59,136 nt of DNA. It comes from Azolla pinnata. Its lineage: Eukaryota; Streptophyta; Polypodiopsida; Salviniales; Salviniaceae. The position numbers and the translations under genes were made by a program. The DNA is taken from the NCBI GenBank assembly GCA_037176905.1, contig JBBBWG010027046.1:7306-66441 (forward strand), written 5' to 3'. The notes beneath the pieces were generated by a model. It was not told the origin of the DNA. It was given only the letters and a program-made list of their open reading frames with translations, and made no database searches. Below are positions 25,040 to 36,900 of the stretch, piece by piece. Each line of letters starts with the position of its first letter. Position 1 is the first letter of the stretch.

Positions 25040-25990
25040 GGATTCGCCCACCAAGGAATGTATGTATGTGTGTGCATGCGTGTTATGCATGCATGGATGT
25101 ATGAATGCATGCATGCTTGCATCGATGTATGCATGCATTGATGTATGCATGCATGCATGGGTGTACGAATGCTTGCTTGCACGGGCGTAGGATGCATGCA
25201 TGCGTGCGTCACATGCATTGCTTGGGTGCATACATATGCATGGGTGTGTGAATGCATGCTTGATGGGTGCCTGTATGCATGGATGTATGATCTACATGCA
25301 TGCATGGGTGTGCAACGGATGCATGCTTGCGTGTGTGCATGGATGCATGGATGCAATGCGTTCATGCTGGGGTGCATGTGCTGGCATGCGCGTATGGATG
25401 TGTGCAATGCTTGCACACATGGTAGGGAGCATTTGCATCTGGGTATATGAATGCTTGCATGTATGTTAGGGATGTAGGAATGCTTGCATGTATGTATGCA
25501 TGGGCGTATGTCTGCTTGCATGCATGACTGTGTGGATGCATGCATGATTGTGTGTATGCATGCATGCATGAGTGTATGCCTCCGTTTCCGAATGATGGCT
25601 TGCATCTGTGCATGGATGTATGCTTGCATTGTAAACATGTATACATCTGAGCATGCACATGCATGGAAGGTATGCAGTCATGCTTGCATGTATGCATGCG
25701 CATCTGTGTGCATGCATGCATGGAATGAATGTATGCGTGGGTTTTGTTTGGAGAAGCAAGCATGTACCATGCAATCTATCTGTATGTATGTGTTTGTATG
25801 ATTGTATGTATCCTTGCGTTGCACGTATGGCAACACATGCATTTAGAAGTAAGCATGTATGTATGTGTGCATGTATGTATGCATGCATGTGTATGTATGT
25901 ATGTGTGTGTATGTATGTGTAAGTGCATGGGATGTATGTTGGCAATGGGCATGCAAATGCATGTATGGGGGTGGTGTACATGTATGTAGA
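25040..25990. repeat. TGCATG/TGTATG-rich alternating purine-pyrimidine tract
   Basis: About 950 bp consists almost entirely of variants of tgcatgcatg, tgtatgtatg and gcttgcatg. Long stretches alternate purine and pyrimidine strictly, the pattern that can adopt Z-DNA. It contains very many CATGCATG words, the RY motif bound by plant B3 factors. Open frames of up to 311 aa run through it on both strands, but they consist of Met-His-Ala-Cys repeats and are not genes. It lies about 200 bp upstream of the RRM gene start. Confidence 0.85.
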
Positions 25991-26119
25991 AAAAAACCAT
26001 GTATTCCCGACGAGCTTCAAGAGGCTAGCCATTTAAATGGTCCCAACGGACGTCTAAACAATGAATAGAGAGATGTGTAACATGTTATGTTTATCTTGCT
26101 CAAGTTCTTATTCAAAAAG

Positions 26120-26534
26120 CTAAATCAAAGTTAATGAAGTAGGGTATCATATAATATAAGAAGTCAAGGCTACTAACATGAATTAAAATAATAAAGTTGT
26201 GTCAAAGATTAGGCAAGGACAGTTAAGAGCAACCGCTTGCATAAAAAACTCATAACTTCCTCATATGATATTAGATTTTAGAGTTTAAATAGGTGAATCA
26301 AAGCTAATGATAGGCTATCATATGGCATAAAAAGATCTACATTTGAAACTCAAGGCGACTGACACGAGGTACGAACAATTACGAGCAACCGCTTGCATAA
26401 AAAAACTTATAGCTTTGTCGTATGATATCAGATTTTAGAGTTCCAATACAATATCATATGATATGAGAAAATGTACGTTTTGAAAAAAGTAAAATTATGT
26501 CAAACACGAGGCAGGAACAATGAAGAGCGAATGC
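26120..26534. repeat. satellite array, left part (degenerate ~188-bp monomers)
   Basis: Two or more diverged monomers of the same family as 27224-30720. They show the landmarks gagcaaccgcttgcataaaaaa, ctcata-ct, tatgatat-agatttt and ggctatcatatg. They are more degenerate than the copies to the right, as expected at an array edge. Interrupted at 26535 by an inverted-repeat element. Confidence 0.7.
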
Positions 26535-26735
26535 TATAAGGAATCAATGAGCACTAGGCTTTATCGAGACTTCAACCCAAGATCTCATACTATATAATAA
26601 GGAAACCTAACCATTGAAACAATTTATCATAACATAAAATATAAAGGCTACTTTTCCATAATATAGTGATTTTTTAGTGTCGGTTTGAACGACAACAACA
26701 ACAAATAAGATCAAGATTTACGCCGGTCTTCAGCC

Positions 26736-26807
26736 TTAAGCTTTTCTTGTATCCAACTCCTCTTTGTACTCATTCTGTTCTAATAAACTCACTCTTTTGT
26801 TATCCAT
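26736..26807 (-). other. possible 23-codon ORF downstream of the element's promoter
   Basis: On the minus strand an ATG at 26807 opens a frame reading MDNKRVSLLEQNEYKEELDT and ending a few residues later at 26736. It lies about 110 bp downstream of the TATA box at 26915-26923. A frame this short can be chance. It is listed only because it sits where a transcript from that promoter would run. Confidence 0.2.
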
Positions 26808-26914
26808 CTACTCTCCTCTTTTCTTCTCTTCTCTTGTATCTTCCTTTAATCATTCAATCTCTTCCTTAGTTCTGACAATTTGATTTGAACTAATTTGATA
26901 TGATCTATATGTCT

Positions 26915-27064
26915 CTATTTATAGGTTTCTATAGATTAGCCTATAGATTTCTAGAATGTTCTATACCTATAACATTCTAGGATGCTCTAAAAGGTTTTAG
27001 AATGTTCTATACCTATAACATTCTAGGATGCTCTAAAAGGTTTTAGAATGTTCTAGAAAGTTCT
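26915..27064 (-). promoter_or_regulatory. heat-shock-element cluster plus TATA box
   Basis: Positions 27045-27064 read agaatgttctagaaagttct: four perfect alternating GAA/TTC units at 5-bp spacing, the consensus heat-shock element. Positions 26949-26961 give a further three-unit element (TTC-GAA-TTC). On the minus strand these are followed about 30 bp downstream by TATAAATAG (26923-26915). The order HSE, then TATA, is that of heat-inducible promoters, and it lies wholly inside the inverted-repeat element. Heat responsiveness is inference. Confidence 0.55.
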
Positions 27065-27223
27065 AGAGTTTTCTCTTAATATAATAATCACAATATTATG
27101 GAAAAGTAACCTTTAACATTTCACGTCATGATCAACTGTTTCAGTGGTTAGATTTCCCTATTATGTAATACGAGATATTGAGTTTAAGTCTCGGGGAAAC
27201 CTAGTGTTCATTGATTCCTTATA

Positions 27224-30200
27224 CTCGGAGGAAATTGTAAAATTGAGTCACAGAGTAGTCGCAGCAATCAAGAAGAGCGACCTACTTCAGAAAAAAGTTC
27301 ATAGCTCCATCATATGATATTGGATTTCTGAGATCAAAGAGTTTCCGGAGAAAATCTCAATTTCAAAATTCACGACGAGAGACCCGAAGGAAATTGTAAA
27401 GTTGTGTCATAGATCAGGCAGGGATATTGAAGACCAACCTATTGTAGAAAAAAACTCATAGCCTCATCCTACGATATCAAAGTTTTGAGATCAAAGCTCG
27501 TGAAGTGGGCTATCATTTGCCACAAGAAAATCTCCATTCAAAAATACAGGGCGAGAGACATGGAGAAAATGGTAAAGTTGTGTCACAAATCAAGAAGTGA
27601 GAAAGAAGAGCGTCCTACTACACTTGCATGTATCAATAAAGGTCATAGCCTCAATATCGGATTTCTGAGATCAAAGAGTCAAATCAGAGTTCATGAAAAA
27701 ATCACAATTTCAAAATACAAGGCGAGACACACGAAAGAAAAGGTAAAGTTGTGTCAAAGAGCAGGCAACAATCAAGAAGAGCGAGCTACTACAGAAATAA
27801 GCTTGACATAGCCTCGTCGTATAATATCGATTCCCGAGACCACAGATTCAAATCAAAGCTCATGAAGTAGGCTATGACATGGCATTAGAAAATCTCAATT
27901 TCAAAATACAAGGTGAGAGGCATGGACGAAAATGTAAAGTTGACTCACAGATTAGGTAGGAACAGAAAAGAAAAGAGCGACCTATTGCAGAAAAAAGCTC
28001 AAAGCTTTGTCACATGATATTGGATTTCCGAGATCAAAATGTTGAATCAAAGCTCGCGAAATAGGCTATCAGATGGTATGAAAAAATTTTCAATTTAAGA
28101 ATCCAAGGCAAGAGACACGGACTTAAAAGTAAAGTTGTGTCATAAATCAGGCAGAACTGAGAAGAGTGACCTACTATAGAAAAAATCTCATAACCTCGTT
28201 GTATGATATCGGATTTCGAATATCAAAGAGTCGAATCAAAGCTCAGAAAGAAGGCTATCAAATGGCATGAAACAAATTCAAATCGGAAATATACAACGGG
28301 AGACATGGAGCAAAACGTAAACTTGAGTCACAGATCAGACACGAAGAGAGAAGAGCGACCGACTACAGAAAAAAGCTTATAGCCTCATTGTATGATATCG
28401 GATTTCCGACATCAAAGAGTCGAATCAAAGCTCATGAAGTAGGCCATCATATTGCATAAAAAAATCTCAACTCAGAAATACCGAGTGAGAGATTCGAAGG
28501 AAATCGTAAACTTTAGTCATCGATCAGGAAGAGACATAGAAGAGCGGCTTACTTCAGCAAAAGGCTCATAGCTTCATCTTATGATATCAGATTTATGAGA
28601 TCAAAGAGTCGAATCAAAGATCATGAAGTAAGCTATCATATGACATGAAAAAAATCTCAATTTCAAAATATAGGGCAAGAGACACAAAGGAAATGGTAAA
28701 GTTGTGTCATAGATAAAGAAGGGATAGAGAAGGCGACCTACTCTTAAAAAAGCTCATAGCCTTATCATATAATATTCAATTTCCGAGACGAAAGTGTCGA
28801 ATCAAAGCTCATTAAGTAGGCTATTATATGTCATGAAAAAATCCCAATTGGAAAATATAGGGCGCGACACACGGAGGAGAAAGTATAGTTGAGTTACAGA
28901 TCAAGCAAGAACAGAGAAGAGCGACCTGTTGTAGAAAAAAATCCAATAGCTTCGTCGTATGCTATCAGATATATGAGATCAAATTGTCAAATCAAAGCTC
29001 ACATACAACACTATTAAATAACAAGAAAAAATTTCAATTAGAAAATACAAGGCAAGAGACACAGAGGAAAAAGTAAAGTTGAGTCTCAGATCAGGAAGGA
29101 ACAGAGAAGAGCAACCTACTACAAAAAAAAGCACATAACCTCGTCGTATGATATTGGATTTCTTAGATCAAAGAGTCGAATTAAAGCTCATCAAGTAGGC
29201 TATCATATAGCATTGGAAAATCTCAATTCGGAAATACAAGGCGAGAGATATGGAAGAAATGGTAAAGTTGTGTCACAGATAAAGAAGGGACAGAGAAGAA
29301 CGACCTACTCCAAAAAACGCTCATAGCCTTGTCGTATAATATCATATTTTCGAGATTAAAGAGTCGAATCAAAGCTCATGAAGTTGGTTATCACATGACA
29401 TGAAAATATCACAATTCTGAAATAAAGGGCGAGACACATGCATGAAAAGGTAAAGTTGAGTCATAGATCAGGCAGTGACAAAGGAGAGCGACCTACTGTA
29501 GAAAAAAGCTCATAACCTCATTGTATAATGTCAAATTTCCGAGATCAAAGAGTCAAATCAAAGCTCATGAAGCAGACTATGATATGGTTAAGAAAATCAC
29601 AATTTGAAAATACAAGGCGAGAGATACGGAGAAAAAAGTAACGTTGACTCATATATCAGGTAGGAACAAAGAGGAGAGACTTACTGTAGAAAAAACTCAT
29701 AGCCTCATCGTATGATATCGGATTTCCAAGATCAAAGTGTCAAATCAAAGCACATGAAGTAGGCTATCTGATGGCATGAAAAAATCTCAATTTAAAAATC
29801 AAGGGCAAGAGACACGGAGTTAAAAGTAAAGTCGTGTCATAGATCAGGTAGGAACCAAGAAGAGTGACCTATTGCAGAAAAAAGCTCATAGCCTCGTCCT
29901 ATGATATCAGATTTCCAAGATCAAAGACCCGAATCAAAGCTCAAAAAGTAGGCTGTCAAATGGCATGAAAAGATTTCAATTCAAAGATACAAAGCAAGAG
30001 ACAAGAAGGAAATGGTAAAGTTGAGTGACAAATCAAGCACGGAGAGAGAAGAGCGACTTATGGCAGAAAAAAGCTTATAGCCTCATTGTATGATATCGAA
30101 TTTCCGACATCAAAGAGCCAAATAAGCTCATGAAGTAGGCTATCAGATGGCATGCAAAATCTCAATATGGAAATACAGGGCGAGAGACAAGCTTATAGCC

Positions 30201-30720
30201 TCGTTGTATGATATCGGATTTCCGACATCAAAGAGCCCAATAAGCTCATGAAGTAGGCTATCAGATGGCATGCAAAATCTCAATCCGGAAATACAGGGCG
30301 AGAGACCTAGAGGAAATTGTAAAGTTGAATCACCGATAAGGAAGGGACATAAAAGAGTGACCTACATCAGAACAAAGCTCATGACTTCATCGTATGATAT
30401 CGGCTATCAAATTGCGTAAAAAAATCTGAATTTCAAAATACAGGGCGAGAAACATGGAGGAAAAAGTAATGTTGAGTCACAGATCAGGCAGGAATAGAGA
30501 AGAGCGACCTACTTCAGAAAAAAGCTCATAGCCTCGTCGTATGACATCTGATTTCCCATATCAAAGAGTCGAACCAAAGCTCATGAAGTAGGCTATCACA
30601 TGGCATGAAAACATCTCGATTTGAAAATACAAGGCGAGAGACATGGAGGAAATGGTAAAGTAGAGTCACAGATCAGGCAAGGTGAGACAAGAGCGACTTG
30701 CTGCAGAAAAAAAGCTCATA
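27224..30720. repeat. ~188-bp satellite array, main block
   Basis: A monomer of about 187-191 bp repeats head to tail. Landmarks in order: agctcatagcctcgtcgtat, gatatcggatttccgagatc, aaagagtcgaatcaaagctc, atgaagtaggctatcatatg, gcatgaaaaaatctcaattt, acaaggcgagagacacggag, gtaaagttgagtcacagatc, agaagagcgacctac. The agcc-tcgtcgtatgat word recurs near 28381, 28570, 28757, 28948, 29136, 29334 and so on. About 19 units are present here. Copies differ at perhaps 10-20% of positions by eye. Monomer length is in the nucleosomal range typical of plant satellites. No coding function. Confidence 0.88.
30073..30305. repeat. two shortened (~117-bp) monomers in the satellite
   Basis: From about 30073 the stretch gcttatagcctc ... 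acagggcgagagaca is followed directly, near 30189, by a near-identical second copy. The ~70-bp second half of the monomer is missing between them. The two copies share private variants (gagcc-aataagc, catgcaaaatc), so this is a recent local duplication of a truncated unit. Confidence 0.75.
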
Positions 30721-30942
30721 GCCGCGTCGTGAGATAGGGCTACAAACACATCAGAGAGATTTAGATTCCAGAGAGATTTAGATTCCCCATGGAATCTGAT
30801 CAGGTTTAGGTATTTGCAGGTGTGCCCCTGAAGGGAAGAGCAGTTTGTGTATTTCCCAGGAATGCCCCTGAGCCCAGAGAGAGAAGGACTTGGCAACTGT
30901 CTGTCTGTGTGCCCCTTTCCTCCTCGGATTTTGCAGGCAGTG

Positions 30943-33900
30943 ATGATGGATCTCGGAGACCAAGGATTCCATGTCCGAGTCGCAGAGCCCGCCGACTCCG
31001 CTGCTGTGGACGCGTCTTTCCGTTCTTCCTCTGCCCATCACCATGATTTCTCCAAGCTCATGTAAGCTCAAAATCGCCCAACTCTTCCTCCCTTCCTTCT
31101 TCCTCGTTGCGTTGTCGCCGTTGCTAAAATTGCATTCTTTCCTTGGGGCCATCGTTTTGTCTGCTCCCGTCCAGCGAGGATTCTCTCTATTCTTTTCTGG
31201 GCCTATCCTCTGACGGCGAGGTCTTGGCTTTCGCCGCTTTCGACGATGCTCCTTACGTACCTGGTGCGGTTTCTGGAAAGAAGGCTGCGGATATCAAATC
31301 ATGGGCTATCGACATGTCATCCAATCATGGATTCAGAGTACGTGTTGTGGATTTTTTTCGAAAACTTCTCTTTGATACGTTGCTTGGCAGATAAATAATG
31401 TCGATTCATGGGCGAGGCTCACCATGATCTTAGCTCAGATGTAGGCAAAGTGATCATACGAGTTTTAATGATACAAGGAGACGTGATGGTAGAAAGTGCA
31501 AACTATGAATGTACTGTCAAAGACACAGATTTATCATATGTTTTTTAGAGCCCAAATAGATTGTTTGGCGCTGATAGAAGCTAGTTAGACCTGGATAATT
31601 CAGTAATTAAGGATTTTATTCTATTTCTCGAAATCAGTGTGAGCGAGCCAATTTGGGGTACTGTTGGGCATCAGTGAATGGTCGTTAAACAAGATTCACA
31701 GCGGTAAAGTTTAACAACACATCAAGGAGCGTACATTTTTTAAATCTAGTTCCTCTTAGGGAGAACTTGACATTGAGAAAAACTACCCAGTTTCTCACGA
31801 AGGTTTTAATACATGCGGTAGATTCTACGTGCTCTAGGCATTTTCATATCGTGGATGGGAATAAATGTGGGGAATTATGCTACATTGTGAAGTCTAGTGA
31901 ACATTTGGATTCAAGTGGATAGTGTAATCGAATAGTTAATGCATCCTTTTTTTTCCATTCAGCTGGTTTTATTGATGGGAAGTTACATGATTTTGTCTAC
32001 AGCATGATAACTCATTATGGGTTGAATCGTATGTGGTGAATCCATCTGAATCACATGAGGAGAAATACCTAAAGGCTTTTCTTTCTGACTTTTTCAAGAT
32101 TTCACCGCAAACCAAGGCTGTTCTTTCGCTGAGTAAGGTTCTTTCCCATATGTAACTTTTGAATCCTTGATTTCATTGCATGTTGAATGGCTATGTGCTC
32201 ATTAGACACGTTGAAACTTTTATAGATTTCTTAGTCTAAATTTATTTTCGGGTTATAAGCTCGAAGGTGTTACCATAGGCTGTTAGTTTTGGTTACATAA
32301 AGCTGCAACGAATTATAATAAGAAAGAAACGGACAAGCTTCAGTTGAGAGATTTCCGAACAGAAAATTTACTGCATAAACATATACAATATAGAATGATC
32401 GTAAGATCACAAAGTTACATCAACTGAAAGGATTCAAAGCTAAGATTAGCTAGCTAAAGATGATATATATTGACAAAGGCAAGCTGGAAATCCCTGTTTT
32501 GGTAACTGTGAAGTTATATGCTGCCTGCAAATAGTGAATTACAGAAATATAAAAGAAAATTCGCCACAATCTAGTAATCTACCAGCTTTGTTATCAGGAG
32601 AGCGAGATGAGAAGAGCAAGAATCTATGGTAATACACCGAAAATTTATACTAAGCAAAGTGTGCAGTCCTAGAAATATTCCCGAGTTCATGACGTGAACA
32701 AGTAACTTTTAAGGTTCATGGAGGCTGTCATTAAGTTGTTTTAAATGAGCTATTTTTACATTGTTCAAATCCAACAGTTTTAGAATCCTACCCATATGTT
32801 GAAGGGATATTTACTCCATATCCTCAATCATGAGATACACTCGACCTAAATGGACTGCCATATCATCATGTAAACTAAGCCACACATGATTTTATTGTAT
32901 GATGGATATTTCTGAAATGAGACTTACACCATGGTCACAATTGAGTGAGGAGACTTATATGATATCTTAATGGAAGGTATCAATAAAGTGATTATCACGA
33001 TGAATTAGCTATAGGATGCAGTAAATCACAGGGATTCTGGAATATTTTGTTTCTTGTATGAAGATCCTGGATACAAAGCTTTCAGATAAGGATTAGTTTT
33101 CCTACGAGCTCTGCTGAAACGAAACTAACATTGAGGAGGCCCATGTGATATAATGGGCTAGCAGAGAAGTTATTTCATTATGTAGATCCTGGATATAACT
33201 TTTGTTCATATGCAGCCCTTGAATATTTTGTGACCTAGTCAAAGCTGTCAAAAAGAACTATTCTGGGGATGACCATTTTGCCATTGGTTGTAACCGCGAA
33301 TGTTTTATGAGTGTCCTGTTTGATTTGAAAAAGATTAACTATTGGGCTTTTTCCGAAAATCGTGGCACATTTCATCTGTGAACTGTGCGATCTATTAGTT
33401 ATTGCAAACATTATATGGAGAGACTGATTAATTACAGTCTGTAAGCACACCCATGAACATTATTGGTTGTATTTGGTTGCACTCTTGACATTTTGGGAAA
33501 ATATGTGCAGACACATTTGAGCATGGAACAGGTGAAATCTTGAAGCCAGTGTGTTCTTCCGAAGAAATGCAAATTTTCATGTCAGCATGCTTGCAAAGGT
33601 GGATGGATTTTGTCCTTCTATAATATTGATAATCCATTAATTCTTGCCAATGTACATTGGAGCACTATTATATACTTATTTAACTGAGTTCCTTTTGAGG
33701 CCATAAGAAAGTTAAGGTAGTTTCAGATGCGGGTGAATTGGATATTGATGTGGATAAGCTACAATGAAACACTGCAATATAGCTGTCTGCATATTTCTGA
33801 TACTTGAGACAGTGAAAGCTGGAACACCAAAATTTCACCCTTACACAGTGGTTGCAACCCTAGAAAGATTGATAAAGATCATAACCTTGAGAATGTGCTA

Positions 33901-36900
33901 GTCTCGACTTCCTCACTAATGATATAATGATTGGGCTGTTCACACCCTTCTTTCTTTTAGGCTAGAGATGGTTCAAGGAAATATCCAGGTAGATGACCAA
34001 GGTGATGGTATACATTGTGCAAAACTGACAAAAAATGTGAATTCTGAAGCTGATAAATATTATCGTGGTAGATTCTTCTCAGCCCTGAGTTGCATGTTCA
34101 ATCATGTGTTCATGCCACAAGTAGTGGTGATGCAGAAATGGTGAATGCACATTGACGAAAGCTATCAAGATGGAATACAATGGACATTATTTGAGTTTGA
34201 TGATACAGATGCGACTGATGTTAAAATTCTGGGTCAGACACTGAAAGCATGAGGGAAATTGAGTCTACTTAAGGGCTTTTGGAGGTGCCAACTCAGAACT
34301 GAATTTCAATAGCTGCTGAAATAGGAACATCCATGCTTTAAAAGATATCATGGAAGGGTCTTAGGGATGCAGAAAGACCTTGGATCAGCATAAATTCGAC
34401 ATAAATTTGATCTCAGCTCAAAATTTTCAACTCACTCTCCGAGTGGCAGATACAATGGGAGGTCTCATGTTTGCAACACATTGTACTATCCTTCCATATT
34501 TTAGAGAAACCCTTTCCCACATTGTATCATTTTCATATAGTGAATATTTCTTGTTTTGTTTACAACCTCTATTTTGTCAGATGAACAGAGTGTTATTTAT
34601 ATTTGAATTTTTCGTCTATGTTTTTTGGTTGTTTTGAGCTTACTTGTGTATTTGCTTCCAAATAGTTATTTTGTATTTGTTCGCATCTTAGTTTTATGTT
34701 AAAATATTATACTTTGAAGGAAGAGAAAATCTCATAGAAAATTTGACTACCAGTATTAGGCGAACTAATATGATTGATGGGAATTTTGCTTGTTGGGAGA
34801 ATGAAGACGTTGCTAAAAGGGCACTTATTTGTTTGTATCACCAGCACAGTTAATCCCAAATTCAATATCAAACTGGCAGTTGCGAAGAACTATGATGATC
34901 TTTTCCCTATTGTTGAGAATGCTCAAAAGAAAGGAGCACTTCTTTCAAAGATTCCTGATTCAGCAATTCCTGCACAACCTTATTCTTTGGCTCGCCTCAT
35001 TGCAGCCCAAGACAAGAACAATCGTGTCTTGATTGCAGAGGTATTCAAAATATTATTTTTATTATTTGTGTAAGCGTGATGCTGTTGCTTTGATGTCTAT
35101 GGCTCTTTGCTGAGTACAGGGTATGGATAGTTTTGATTAGTCTACAGTATAAGTTAGGTGGTTTCCTAATTCATCGTTGGTCAATTTCAACAGGAATAGG
35201 TCTAGTACAATAAGCATTCACTAAAATCCAAAAAGACAATCCATAAGGGCAATTTTAGAGGAACAATTATTCAATCATGCTATAGTTTCTTATGCGAGTA
35301 ATGTTTTTCCCACAAGTTTGATCTAATTCCTAGGTCACTCCATTTGGTGTTTGTAACTGTTGATCCATAGTTCATGCAATCCTGTCATCACAACCGACCA
35401 GCTGGACACCAAACCATTTATAAGCTCTACTTTATCCTATGATTGTGATTGTAATTGAATTCCCACTGCACTCTATTGCCCTGTCACCGGAAATAATTGT
35501 TTTTCCTTATTTGACCATCGCTAGTACTGAAAGTGGTGATGAATCATTGATAGTGCATTGCAGCTGACGTGCACATAATTTCCAGAGGGAAACTTACAAC
35601 ACTTGTTAATAAATATAAGTCATAGGTATCCTATACCAACAACCTTTCATGGGGAATTTTAAAGAACCTTTTAGTTACTGGGCGACCATTTAACATTGTT
35701 TTGAATAGACACACTCTCGAACTCATCAGAATGAACACCCCTAGTTTTTGCTCACATTTTTCTTAGATTCTACACGGCTATGTGATTCATGATTCTTTAA
35801 CCTATATGTGTTAAATTTTTTTATTAATGCTTAATGTTGTCATACTTATTGTGACATATTTTGACAGGTTGACAACAAACCAGTTGGTATGATTGTTGTG
35901 ACAGCAGCATTGGATCCCAAAATCCTAGCTCATTTTCAGCTAGATACTTACACTGGGTTGATTTTTGCTGAGGTTAATCTGAAATTGCTTCTGTTTTTGC
36001 ATGGGTATAATTTACAAATTCTGGGTGGTGTATTCATTTTTATTTCTTCTCAGTGTGGTTGATGTATAGACTTGCTAAATGCAGCATGAAAAAGACGGCC
36101 TATGCCAATCAAACAATGAAAAGAATCAATACTCGAATATGAATGGGGTGAATAGCCACAGTGATCATGGTAAGTATAATTTTAGATTCAGAAACGTCAT
36201 GGTACCTACAGAATTTTTCGGAATCAAAAGAATTATGAGGGATGAATCCTGTAGGATTCTTTGGTGGTGTGTAGTGTAAGAGAGATTCCAGTGGCCTCGC
36301 CTCTAAGGGAGTTCCAGAAGACTAAGTGGGAATGCTGTGCACTAGTCCATTTGAATAGATACAAAATCTCATCTGATGCTTGCGATGTACTTGAGGCACG
36401 AGAATATCTTCAGTGGTAGAGGATAGGATTTAGATGAAATCCCAACAAAACATTTGAAGGATTGATTAGAGGGAGAGATACCAAGTGTGCAAACATGATG
36501 AGGGAGGATAGACTATGCTTAATGATCTCTACTAGGCAGCAAAATTATATATTCTACTTACATCCTTAGATGCAACAACGTACACCACCTCAGCACTGGA
36601 TAAGGCATCCATAAAACACACCAGAAAATACGTTCTCTCATTATCCACCGTACTTGCAAGCATTGTATCTGAAAATTATCTGGAAACCTCATGTGTATTA
36701 AATAAAAAGGGTTATCATCAGTCTCTGTGGTTATGGATATCTGTGATTTAAGATGGAAAGGTGTCTGAATTGAAATAGACACTTTCAATGTTGAGTGATA
36801 TTATTGACCTTTATAGGACAATTGTTGACTCATATTTGAGAACAACGATTTAACATAAATGTAATAACAGCCACAATAACTTACAACATTAGAAAGAAAA

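Larger units (their letters stand above)
26535..27223. mobile_element. 689-bp element with ~135-bp terminal inverted repeats
   Basis: The left arm (26535-26669) begins tataaggaatcaatgagc. The right arm (27088-27223) is its imperfect reverse complement along its whole length, ending gctcattgattccttata-like. Between the arms lies about 420 bp of unique DNA. It includes a 46-bp direct repeat (26953-26998 and 26999-27044), perfect heat-shock-type elements and a TATA box read on the minus strand. No transposase is encoded, so it would be non-autonomous (a MITE, foldback element or paired SINEs). A clean target-site duplication beyond TA/TATA is not visible. The satellite resumes on the right at a different point of its unit, so the insertion was accompanied by rearrangement. 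Confidence 0.75.

Noticed and set aside
24703..26068. Several 80-311 codon frames through the TGCATG tract on both strands
   Set aside because: Their Met-His-Ala-Cys composition comes directly from the DNA repeat. They have no domain, no splice structure and no codon bias.
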